Shown here piece by piece: positions 1-6,536 of a DNA stretch of 8,003 nucleotides (its first letter is position 1; every line of letters begins with the position of its first letter). The stretch comes from Arenicellales bacterium (GTDB taxonomy: Bacteria > Pseudomonadota > Gammaproteobacteria > BMS3Bbin11). The translations under genes and the position numbers were made by a program. The DNA lies in assembly GCA_029287965.1 (NCBI GenBank), contig JARFQC010000187.1, positions 1 through 8,003 on the forward strand, read 5' to 3'. The notes under the pieces were generated by a model. It ran no database searches. It was given only the letters and a program-made list of their open reading frames with translations, and had not been told where the DNA came from.

Positions 1-960
1 CTGCGTAACCGCGAGGCCCTGGACAACCTCGATGAACGCTTTACGCGTCTGAAAGCGCCGTTGAATAAAATGTTTCACTGGATGAGTCGCAATACGAAGA
101 AAGGCAGCCGGAAAAACATTCAAGCCCACTACGACCTTGGCAACGATCTGTTCGAGACCTTCCTGGATCCGACAATGATGTACTCCAGCGCGTGGTATGC
201 CTCGGCGGAGTCTTCACTCGAGGAGGCATCCGTGGCAAAAATGGATCGCATCTGTCGGAAACTTGAACTCGACGCTACTGATCACCTGCTTGAAATAGGT
301 ACGGGCTGGGGCGGTTTCGCGATGCATGCGGCGAAAAACTATGGCTGTCGTGTGACCACTACAACTATCTCACGTGAACAGTACGACCTAGCAACACAGC
401 GTGTGCGAGAAGCAGGGCTTGAAGATCGCATTACGCTGCTGCTCAAGGACTATCGTGATCTCGACGGCCAGTATGACAAACTCGTGTCGATCGAAATGAT
501 TGAAGCCATTGGTCACCAGTACATGTCCAGGTATTTTGCCAAGTGCAATGAATTGCTCAAATCAAACGGCATGATGTTGCTGCAGGCCATCACAATCGCA
601 GACCAGCGTTATCAGAGCGCCTTGCGTGAAGTCGATTTCATTAAAAAATTCATCTTTCCTGGTGGATTCCTCCCGTCTATCACCGAGATGATGAACGTCG
701 TGACACAAAAGACAGAAATGAAAATGAGCTATCTCGAAGACATCGGTCCGCATTATGCGCGAACCTTGTCAGACTGGCGTGAACGATTCATGGGATCACT
801 CGAGAAGATCAAGCAGCTTGGCTACCCGGACAGCTTCATTCGCATGTGGGAATATTACCTGTGCTACTGTGAAGGCGGCTTTACTGAGCGTGATATCGGT
901 ACAGTGCAAATGCTGCTGGTTAAGCCCGATAGCCGTGGCATGGCGATCGCTTCTGCCTGA
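1..960 (+). CDS. Cyclopropane-fatty-acyl-phospholipid synthase-type SAM methyltransferase (5' end outside window)
   Basis: CFA synthases transfer a methylene group from SAM to the double bond of unsaturated acyl chains in membrane phospholipids. The frame is open from base 1 to the TGA at 958-960, so the gene starts upstream; about 319 codons are present and, against a usual 380-420, roughly the first 100 are missing. Seen in order: the family block AHYDLGNDLF around 124-150, then MMYSSAWY; SAM motif I EIGTGWGGF at 292-318; TTTTISREQYDLA; VSIEMIEAIGHQYM near 484-525; FIFPGGFLPS near 649-678; and the C-terminal YYLCYCEGGF. The TTG at 61 is internal to the conserved region and is not a start. 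The gene converges on the photolyase gene with a 29 bp gap. Genes of this family often sit beside photolyase and LitR-type regulators, so a role in light or singlet-oxygen responses is plausible. A CFA-like enzyme of furan fatty acid synthesis (UfaM-type) is the main alternative. Confidence 0.93.
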   Translation: MRNREALDNLDERFTRLKAPLNKMFHWMSRNTKKGSRKNIQAHYDLGNDLFETFLDPTMMYSSAWYASAESSLEEASVAKMDRICRKLELDATDHLLEIGTGWGGFAMHAAKNYGCRVTTTTISREQYDLATQRVREAGLEDRITLLLKDYRDLDGQYDKLVSIEMIEAIGHQYMSRYFAKCNELLKSNGMMLLQAITIADQRYQSALREVDFIKKFIFPGGFLPSITEMMNVVTQKTEMKMSYLEDIGPHYARTLSDWRERFMGSLEKIKQLGYPDSFIRMWEYYLCYCEGGFTERDIGTVQMLLVKPDSRGMAIASA

Positions 961-989
961 TTCAAACTGCCTTCAGTAGTCTGAACGGC
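961..989. other. Convergent intergenic gap with small hairpin
   Basis: These 29 bp separate the ends of two converging genes. TTCAG (972-976) and CTGAA (981-985) form a 5 bp hairpin with a TAGT loop. There is no T-run on either side, so this is at best a weak transcript end and no real terminator is visible. Confidence 0.25.
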
Positions 990-2399
990 CTACGTCGCGT
1001 CACGCATTGCCTGGTAGCGTGCCAATGCATCGACACGGCTTTTTTTCACATCAACGATGGGCTTCTCGTTAACTTCGTCGCCAAGCCAGCGTTTGACATA
1101 TGTGCTGTTCGGGTCGAATTTACCAGCCTGCAGCAGCGGGTTGAAAACCCTGTAGTAGGGAGCGGCATCAGTACCGCAGCCTGCAACCCATTGCCAACCG
1201 AGTGTATTACTAGCCAGGTCGGCGTCTACCAGCGTATCCCAGAACCAGCGTGCGCCATGAATCCAGTGAATGCCAAGATTCTTGGTCAGGAAGGATGCGC
1301 ATATCATTCTGACTCGATTGTGCATCCAGCCCGTTTGCCACAACTGGCGCATTCCGGCGTCAACCAGGGGTATACCTGTCTCTCCGTGTTGCCATTTAGA
1401 GAGTAAATCCGTTCCCTGCTGCCAGACCCAATCTGTTTCGAAACGACTGTCCAGCGACGTATCCGTTGACCGCGGATGCTGCATCAGCGTGTAACGGGCA
1501 AATTCACGCCACCCCAGCTCAGACTGAAATCGTAGCAAGCTGTCTTTGCAGGCCTTTTTGCTGTCTGTCTGCAATATCTCCTGGCTGCGGGCAAACGCAC
1601 GCGTGACAGACAATTCACCGAAGTGCAGGGCGGCAGATAGTCTGCTGGTTCCATCTTCAGCAGGGACATCCCGCATTACGGAATAATCAGCGACAATGTC
1701 GGACAGGAAATATTCCATCCGGGCATTGGCTGCTGCTTCTCCCGGCTGCCAGTAGTCATGCAGTTTGTCGTGCCAGCTATGATCATCGAGTAATTCAAGC
1801 GCGCTGACATCGGCCGGATCAAAAGCGACCGGCTTCACCTGTGCTCGTGGAATGTCCCGGAGTGATAATTTACTGTCCGTATTCAGGAGTAATTCCCGGC
1901 TTCGCTTCCAGAAAGGGGTGAAGACCTTGTAATGGCTGCCATCCTGCTTCTGGACAGCCATTGGTGGCAACAGGGTGTCATCGTGAAAAACTTCAACCTC
2001 ACACCCTGATTTTTTCAGCCCGGCCTCAAGCTTTCTGTCTACTTGTAACTGGGATGGCTCGGCGAGGTAGTTCCAGACTACATGTACGCCCGACACCTCC
2101 CTGGTGAACCTTGGCAGGATCTCTACGGGATCGCCTTTGAATAAGTACAACCGGATACCTATCCTGGCGAGCGAAGCCTGCAGCGAAACCAGGCTGTGAT
2201 GCAGATACCATCGCGATGCGCCACCCGGCAGCCACGGAGCGGCTGTCAATTCATCCACTATGTATATGGCATGGACCCTGTATCCTGTGGCCATTGCTGC
2301 ACACAGGGCCTGGTTGTCGAGCAATCGCATATCGCGGCGGAACCAGACAACGCTGGCGGGGGACTTATCCGTAACCACTAGTTTACCGGCCGCGTGCAT
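990..2399 (-). CDS. phrB: Deoxyribodipyrimidine photolyase, class I CPD type
   Basis: This flavoprotein repairs UV-induced cyclobutane pyrimidine dimers using blue/near-UV light. At 469 aa it has the usual length of class I enzymes. The N-terminal antenna domain opens with VVWFRRDMRLLDN (residues 17-29). The FAD domain holds TSRLSAALHFGELS (251-264), ELGWREFARY (294-303), TGIPLVDAGMRQL (341-353), TGWMHNRVRMICASF (356-370) and GWQWVAGCGTDAAPYYRVFNP (from 401). By alignment from memory with E. coli PhrB, the electron-transfer tryptophan triad is W336, W379 and W402, the flavin-contacting Asn is N398 and the lesion-contacting Trp is W404, so it should be active. The ATG at 2399 lies 17 bp inside the end of the merR gene and has no clear ribosome-binding site, so translation is probably coupled. 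A GTG at 2378, just after the merR stop, is an alternative start. Expression should follow the regulator's promoter. A cryptochrome-DASH is unlikely given the close match to PhrB motifs. Confidence 0.95.
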   Translation of the reverse strand: MHAAGKLVVTDKSPASVVWFRRDMRLLDNQALCAAMATGYRVHAIYIVDELTAAPWLPGGASRWYLHHSLVSLQASLARIGIRLYLFKGDPVEILPRFTREVSGVHVVWNYLAEPSQLQVDRKLEAGLKKSGCEVEVFHDDTLLPPMAVQKQDGSHYKVFTPFWKRSRELLLNTDSKLSLRDIPRAQVKPVAFDPADVSALELLDDHSWHDKLHDYWQPGEAAANARMEYFLSDIVADYSVMRDVPAEDGTSRLSAALHFGELSVTRAFARSQEILQTDSKKACKDSLLRFQSELGWREFARYTLMQHPRSTDTSLDSRFETDWVWQQGTDLLSKWQHGETGIPLVDAGMRQLWQTGWMHNRVRMICASFLTKNLGIHWIHGARWFWDTLVDADLASNTLGWQWVAGCGTDAAPYYRVFNPLLQAGKFDPNSTYVKRWLGDEVNEKPIVDVKKSRVDALARYQAMRDAT

Positions 2400-3312
2400 A
2401 GGCGGGTAGATGGGTGTCGATGACCTTCAGGGCGACGGAGATGTTCTCCCCCAGAAGTATACCTCCTGCCTTATCGATACGTTCCTTGTCCGTGTCATCT
2501 GTGCGTCCGCCAAGAAAGACGGGAATATCCAGCTCATCCAGCAGTTCAGCCAGTTCCTCGTGTGTTGAATCGGATAATGACTGGTTAGTCGACAGTACCA
2601 CCCCGCGTGCAGATGAACGTTCCACGATAAGTGGAATCTGTTCAAGAGGAAGGTTTGAACCGAAGTAAAGCACCCGGTATCCACGGGCAAGGGCTGAGAT
2701 TGAAAATAGCTTCAGGCCTGTCTCGTGAAACGAACCGGGCAGGCAGGCACAAATGAGACGATTCCCTGTTGCCTGTCCAGCGGCGTGATGAAATCGGGCA
2801 CCAAGTCGATGATTCAACCAATTGGTATAAAAATGTTCTTCGGCGATACCCGAGTCACGTTCCTGCCAGGTACTGCCCAGTATCTTGAGGACAGGTTCTA
2901 CAAGACGCGCTGTGACCAGGTCGACGGGGTAGAGCGATGAAGCATCGTTATAGATACTTTCAATTCGTTCACTACTGTAATCGCGAACCGCAGCCAGTGT
3001 CTTTTCAATCAGAGCTGCCCAGTGATCTGTTTGCTCATTCCCTTTACTGGATACCTGATCATCATCAACCTCATCCTCATCCTTTATCAGTTTAGCGATG
3101 TGCGGCAATGCATGACCTTCTTCGAGGAGTGTAAGTATCCGCTCGATCAGTGCGACGTCATGTGCACAGTAAAGTCGATGACCTTTCGGAGTTCGTTCAG
3201 GTTTAAGCAGGCCATATCGGCGCTCCCATGCCCGCAAGGTCGATGCACCGACACCTGTTTGTTCAGACAAAACACGAATGGGAAACCTGTCCAGCGATTG
3301 GCTGTTTGCCAT
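2383..3312 (-). CDS. litR: LitR/CarH-type MerR regulator with B12-binding fold (light-responsive repressor)
   Basis: Residues from about 10 to 80 are a MerR winged helix with the family signature LRAWERRYGLLKPERTPKGHRLY (27-49). Residues 95-170 look like the helical-bundle cap of B12 photoreceptors and carry the W-x9-EH motif (W149, E159, H160). Residues 185-300 are a B12-type Rossmann domain with HETG (196-199) and LGG (267-269). In CarH/LitR proteins adenosylcobalamin holds a DNA-bound tetramer in the dark and light breaks it. Two differences stand out: Ser194 replaces the acidic residue of the E/D-x-H-x-x-G motif, and Gln150 follows W149 where T. thermophilus CarH has His132. H196, the expected lower axial ligand, is kept. 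I chose the ATG at 3312 (309 aa). The ATG at 3351 (322 aa) is also possible. A longer reading to 3525 would run through the promoter and operators. The gene overlaps the photolyase start, and operators upstream suggest autorepression. Confidence 0.88.
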   Translation of the reverse strand: MANSQSLDRFPIRVLSEQTGVGASTLRAWERRYGLLKPERTPKGHRLYCAHDVALIERILTLLEEGHALPHIAKLIKDEDEVDDDQVSSKGNEQTDHWAALIEKTLAAVRDYSSERIESIYNDASSLYPVDLVTARLVEPVLKILGSTWQERDSGIAEEHFYTNWLNHRLGARFHHAAGQATGNRLICACLPGSFHETGLKLFSISALARGYRVLYFGSNLPLEQIPLIVERSSARGVVLSTNQSLSDSTHEELAELLDELDIPVFLGGRTDDTDKERIDKAGGILLGENISVALKVIDTHLPAYARGR

Positions 3313-3400
3313 TTCACTTTCGTTTACATATTTCTTTCTGGTTGCATTCATGTATTTACGCCCATGACCGGAGGGGTGCTTAAATATCGGTATTACGGTG

Positions 3401-3428
3401 ATTGTACAACTATTCTTGATTTGTACAA
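3401..3428 (-). promoter_or_regulatory. Probable promoter of the merR-photolyase operon
   Basis: On the minus strand TTGTAC (3428-3423) and TACAAT (3406-3401) are separated by 16 bp, giving 4/6 and 5/6 matches to sigma70 boxes. Transcription would start near 3394. Both boxes are built from TTGTACAA palindromes, so a protein bound there would block RNA polymerase directly. Confidence 0.55.
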
Positions 3429-3460
3429 GTAATATGTATAATATTCTCGTACTTGTACAA
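3402..3460. promoter_or_regulatory. Operator cluster for the MerR light regulator (TTGTACAA palindromes)
   Basis: TTGTACAA occurs perfectly three times, at 3402-3409, 3421-3428 and 3453-3460, and TGTATA at 3435-3440 is a one-base variant of the core TGTACA. The cores start at 3403, 3422, 3435 and 3454. This makes two pairs with identical 19 bp offset, each spanning 27 bp (3402-3428 and 3434-3460). TGTA-based repeats at promoters are typical of LitR/CarH-type regulators. The assignment to the adjacent gene product is inference from position. A weaker TTGTATCAA follows at 3465-3473. Confidence 0.7.
3416..3442 (+). promoter_or_regulatory. Probable promoter of the peroxidase-rudS-FKBP/methyltransferase operon
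   Basis: A perfect TATAAT lies at 3437-3442. The best -35 is TTGATT at 3416-3421 with a short 15 bp spacer; TCTTGA at 3414-3419 with 17 bp is an alternative. Transcription would begin near 3449 and leave a leader of about 37 nt. The spacer holds one operator, the -10 overlaps TGTATA, and another operator lies just past the start point. Confidence 0.55.
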
Positions 3461-3485
3461 CTTTTTGTATCAATACCATTTTCAT

Positions 3486-4178
3486 ATGAGACTACATCAT
3501 TCAAACAAATCGCCAGGTGCATCAAGACCGCGGGTATTCACGTTGTTGCGCAATACAATTCACGCGGCTTTCATCGCAGTAATGCAACTATTCCTGACTT
3601 ACACCATTAGCCATGCAGACAGTATTCCTGCTGCAAGTGCTGCAGTAAGTGGCTCAATAACACATTCAGAAACGGGATCAGCAGTGACAACCAGCCCTTG
3701 TTCACCATTACTGGATTTTGAAAAACGTCCACTGCACGGGGGCGATCCTGTTCACTTGTGTCAGGCCTTCAAAGGCAAGGTCGTACTGGTCGTCAACACG
3801 GCCAGCCGCTGCATGTACACACCGCAGTACGAAACACTGGAGAAGCTTTACCAGGATTATCGCGATGACGGGCTGGTCGTAGCGGGATTTCCCTCTAATG
3901 ATTTCGGCGCCCAGGAACCGGGCAGCAGCGAAAAGATACTCGACTTCTGCAAGGTTAATTATGGTGTCGAGTTTCCGATGTTTGAAAAGCTTCATGCATC
4001 TTCAGATAAAGCCGATCCGTTTTACAAGGCACTTGCCGAAGCGGCGGGTGGACAGTTTCCGCAATGGAACTTTCACAAGTACCTGATAGGCCGTGACGGA
4101 AACCTGATCAGGAGTTACCGCAGCGGCGTTGAGCCAGATTCAGAAGAATTGCTTTCCGCTATCCGCAAGGCATTATGA
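3486..4178 (+). CDS. Exported glutathione peroxidase family protein (Cys-type, probably thioredoxin-dependent)
   Basis: This thiol peroxidase family reduces hydrogen and organic (lipid) peroxides. From the ATG at 3486 it has 230 aa. Family blocks are KGKVVLVVNTASRCMYTPQY (97-115, peroxidatic Cys109), GFPSNDFGAQEPGS (134-147, Gln143), FCKVNYGVEFPMFEK (154-168, probable resolving Cys155) and QWNFHKYLIGRDG (193-205, Trp194, Asn195). The Cys-Gln-Trp-Asn active-site set is complete. The second Cys suggests recycling by thioredoxin or a periplasmic thiol system rather than glutathione. Residues 18-44 form a hydrophobic segment after a basic stretch and end in SHA before Asp45, which looks like a signal peptide with a long n-region; a low-complexity linker of about 30 residues follows. 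It is therefore probably periplasmic, unlike typical cytosolic BsaA/BtuE-like enzymes. No clear ribosome-binding site is seen. The TTG at 3453 lies inside an operator and is rejected. First gene of the divergent operon. Confidence 0.88.
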   Translation: MRLHHSNKSPGASRPRVFTLLRNTIHAAFIAVMQLFLTYTISHADSIPAASAAVSGSITHSETGSAVTTSPCSPLLDFEKRPLHGGDPVHLCQAFKGKVVLVVNTASRCMYTPQYETLEKLYQDYRDDGLVVAGFPSNDFGAQEPGSSEKILDFCKVNYGVEFPMFEKLHASSDKADPFYKALAEAAGGQFPQWNFHKYLIGRDGNLIRSYRSGVEPDSEELLSAIRKAL

Positions 4179-4184
4179 CTTCCC

Positions 4185-4190
4185 GGGAGA
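4185..4190 (+). promoter_or_regulatory. Ribosome-binding site deciding the rudS start
   Basis: GGGAGA at 4185-4190 lies 8 nt before the ATG at 4199. It supports that start over the ATG at 4175, which only forms an ATGA overlap with the peroxidase stop, and over the ATGs at 4226 and 4229. Confidence 0.6.
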
Positions 4191-4198
4191 CCATTAGA

Positions 4199-5188
4199 AT
4201 GAGTAAAGGTAAGAATACCGAACACATGATGAAAACAGAACAATCATCAACCGTGCCTCGTGTCGGCGTCAGTGCCTGCCTGCTCGGCAGGGAAGTCCGC
4301 TTCGATGGTGGTCACAAACATGATCGCTACGTCACCGGCAAGCTGGGCGAAGTCTTCAACCTGGTTCCCGTTTGCCCGGAAGTTGAAGCAGGCATGGGTG
4401 TGCCCAGGCCGGTAATCCAGCTTCGGCGCATTAATGGCGAAACCCGGCTGATGCGCAGCGATGGCAGTATTGACTACACAGAAGCGATGATGAAGGTTGC
4501 TTCTCGCCGGGCGTTGACGCTCGGTAGCGAAATCAGTGGATTTATATTTAAAAGCAAATCACCAACCTGCGGCATGGAACGTGTACCCATGGCGAATGCT
4601 GAAGGTGTCAAGCAGGACCGTTCAGGAGTCGGCTTATTCGTTCAGCAATTTACCCGTCTTGCGCCGCTGGTTCCGATTGAGGAAGAAGGCAGGTTAAACG
4701 ACCCGATGCTAAGGGAAAACTTTCTTGAAAGAGTGTATTCCTTTCAGCGCTGGAAAGAAGTGGATCCGGAAGACATCCGCGGATTCATTGCCTTTCATGA
4801 ACGGCACAAGCTCATACTGATGGCGCGCGGTTCGGCATGTTACAGCCAGCTTGGGAGAATCGTAGCCGGCGTAACGCGCAAAGACCTGGCTCAGCGTCGG
4901 GAGCAGTACATCGCCACGTTCATGCAGGTAATGAAGGGCCTTGCTACGCGCAAGCGCCATTACAACGTTCTGCAGCATGTCATGGGCTATTTCAAACAAA
5001 AGATAGATTCTGAAGACAAGCGCGAATTACTGGACCTCATGCAGTCGTATCGCGAGATGCAGGTTCCACTGGCAACGCCTATAGCAATTCTCAAACACCA
5101 CCTGCGGAAACACCCGGATAGTTACCTGCGTAACCAGCACTATTTCGATCCCTATCCCGGCACATTGGCACTCAGGGCGAGTATCTAG
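4199..5188 (+). CDS. rudS: RudS-type tRNA 4-thiouridine desulfidase (DUF523/TudS + DUF1722/YbgA fusion)
   Basis: The protein has 329 aa in two parts. The DUF523/TudS domain spans about residues 20-160 with RVGVSACLLGREVRFDGGHK (21-40), PVCPEVEAGMGVPRP (57-71), KSKSPTCGME (118-127) and GVGLFVQQF. Its Cys27, Cys59 and Cys124 match the three cysteines that hold the [4Fe-4S] cluster of thiouracil desulfidases. The DUF1722 domain spans about 190-320 with FIAFHERHKLILMARG, RHYNVLQHVMGYFK and the C-terminal PLATPIAILKHHL and QHYFDPYPG. From memory, fusions of exactly this architecture (RudS) remove sulfur from 4-thiouridine in tRNA, a base that absorbs near-UV and cross-links. That fits the photolyase and light-regulator setting. 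An older, unsupported view treats YbgA-type proteins as photolyase-associated proteins of unknown function. It sits 20 bp after the peroxidase and 3 bp before the next gene, so it is in an operon. Confidence 0.85.
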   Translation: MSKGKNTEHMMKTEQSSTVPRVGVSACLLGREVRFDGGHKHDRYVTGKLGEVFNLVPVCPEVEAGMGVPRPVIQLRRINGETRLMRSDGSIDYTEAMMKVASRRALTLGSEISGFIFKSKSPTCGMERVPMANAEGVKQDRSGVGLFVQQFTRLAPLVPIEEEGRLNDPMLRENFLERVYSFQRWKEVDPEDIRGFIAFHERHKLILMARGSACYSQLGRIVAGVTRKDLAQRREQYIATFMQVMKGLATRKRHYNVLQHVMGYFKQKIDSEDKRELLDLMQSYREMQVPLATPIAILKHHLRKHPDSYLRNQHYFDPYPGTLALRASI

Positions 5189-5191
5189 CCC

Positions 5192-6472
5192 ATGTCACTG
5201 GATGACCAATACGGTGACGATAGCGTTTCCCGTCATGGTGAAGTGGGGCAGACTAATAAAAATTTACTGCGTCGAAACAGCCAGGCCAGCGTAACGCTCG
5301 CACTGCACTGGGATGACAAGAGGGCCGTGCATGAAGACCGTATGCACTTCGAATTGTTCGATGTGGCCAGCGAGATCGGATCGCTTCCCGGGAACCTGGG
5401 CGAGACCATACTGGGAAAACCGGCCGGCAAACGCATCGTGACCTCCTGTGCAGCCGGTGAACTGTTCGACAGCTGGCAGCACAACCTGTGTCACCTGGCA
5501 TCGCCCAACAGGTTCGACCGCTCGTTGTATGAAAAAAAACAGGTAGAACCTAAAGTGGGTCGCTTCTATCCGCGTGATTGTTTTCAGGACCTTCCTGACT
5601 TTCATGGAAAAGCGCCCCTCGCAGGTCGCATTACGCGACTTAACCAGGACCAGATGACAATCGACCTGAATCATCCCATGGCACATTTCGATATCGAGCT
5701 GGGGCTGACGATCGAGCAACTATTCACCGCCACAGCGGATAGCCGGACAAGCCCAACCCGTTGCCTTGAACAAACCGGATTGACCACCGGCCTGAAAGCA
5801 TGCCTTAAAGGTCCTGCAAACACTGATTATGGTGACGATACCGAAGGCCTTTCTCGTATTGATAACGACAATGACGCTGTGTTCTATCACATGCCAAGAT
5901 GGGTGCAGCATCTTGACGCCGTCGCGCTGGACACTATCAACAAGCTTTACCGGCGACTGATACCGGCAGGCGGGGAAGTGCTCGACATTATGGCCAGTCA
6001 TGACTCTCACCTGCAGGATATCGATATCAACACCCTGTATGTGCTGGGCATGAATCAGCAGGAATTGAGTGCCAACAAGGCCGCCAACGTCAGCTTCATG
6101 CACAACCTTAACCAAGAACCGGTTGTTATGCTGACAGATGAGTCCGTTGATGCCGTAGTTTGCACGGCATCGATCGAATACCTGACGAACCCAATTGGAA
6201 TCCTCGCTGAAATACGGCGCGTTCTGAAACAGGATGGCATCTTTATCGTCACCTTCAGCAACCGCTGGTTTCCAACCAAGGCGATCCAGATCTGGACAGA
6301 ATTACATGAATTTGAAAGGGTAGGCCTGGTGACCCAGTGGATGGCGAATACAGGATTCAACCGGTTGCACACCTTTTCCTCTCGCGGATGGCCACGTCCT
6401 GCGTCAGACAGCTACCATGGCTCACTGCAGCATTCTGACCCTGTGCATGCCGTATGGGGTTACAAACCCTGA
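5192..6472 (+). CDS. FKBP/SlyD-like domain fused to a class I SAM-dependent methyltransferase
   Basis: This 426 aa protein has two parts. Residues about 32-175 resemble an FKBP/SlyD peptidyl-prolyl isomerase: VTLALHWDDKRAVHED (34-49), LPGNLGETILGKPAGKRI (65-82), VGRFYPRD (122-129), then LAGRITRL and TIDLNHPMAHFDIEL (156-170), recalling the SlyD block that contains DFNHPLAG. Residues about 230-405 are a methyltransferase: MPRWVQHLDAVALDTINKLY (234-253), GGEVLDIMASHDSHL (260-274), VLGMNQQELSANK, VDAVVCTASIEYLTNP (319-334), and IRRVLKQDGIFIVTFSNRWF (341-360) then PTKAIQIW. The glycine-rich SAM loop is replaced by MASHDSHL, which resembles a known subgroup with an LD-x-x-S-x-x-SH form. A linker of about 55 residues joins the parts. 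The methyl acceptor is unknown; I do not assign one. No signal peptide or membrane span is seen. It starts 3 bp after rudS with only a weak AGGG (5174-5177), so translation is probably coupled. Confidence 0.8.
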   Translation: MSLDDQYGDDSVSRHGEVGQTNKNLLRRNSQASVTLALHWDDKRAVHEDRMHFELFDVASEIGSLPGNLGETILGKPAGKRIVTSCAAGELFDSWQHNLCHLASPNRFDRSLYEKKQVEPKVGRFYPRDCFQDLPDFHGKAPLAGRITRLNQDQMTIDLNHPMAHFDIELGLTIEQLFTATADSRTSPTRCLEQTGLTTGLKACLKGPANTDYGDDTEGLSRIDNDNDAVFYHMPRWVQHLDAVALDTINKLYRRLIPAGGEVLDIMASHDSHLQDIDINTLYVLGMNQQELSANKAANVSFMHNLNQEPVVMLTDESVDAVVCTASIEYLTNPIGILAEIRRVLKQDGIFIVTFSNRWFPTKAIQIWTELHEFERVGLVTQWMANTGFNRLHTFSSRGWPRPASDSYHGSLQHSDPVHAVWGYKP

Positions 6473-6485
6473 AAAATTACAAAAT

Positions 6486-6517
6486 GAGTTGGCCCGGGTC
6501 AGCTCAAATAGCTATTT
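6486..6517 (+). other. Two adjacent palindromes after the methyltransferase gene (possible weak terminator)
   Basis: Positions 6486-6505 fold as GAGTTGGC / CCGG loop / GTCAGCTC, an 8 bp stem with two G-U pairs. A perfect 12 bp palindrome AAATAGCTATTT follows directly at 6506-6517. The U-run is poor, so termination would be partial at best. The site lies between the last operon gene and the outer-membrane protein and could separate or attenuate the two. Confidence 0.3.
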
Positions 6518-6536
6518 CAAACCTTAACCAGAAAGA

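Noticed and set aside
3453..3485. TTG start for the peroxidase that would add 11 residues
   Set aside because: The TTG is part of a TTGTACAA operator and lies only about 4 nt after the predicted transcription start; the ATG at 3486 gives a sensible signal peptide.
3313..3525. Extended N-terminus of the MerR gene reaching 3525
   Set aside because: It would run through both promoters and all operators and overlap the divergent gene; the added residues match nothing in MerR proteins. The ATG at 3351 remains possible.
3810..3830. Further TGTACA inside the peroxidase gene
   Set aside because: It is a single six-base match in conserved coding sequence (Met-Tyr-Thr after the catalytic Cys) without a partner at 19 bp.
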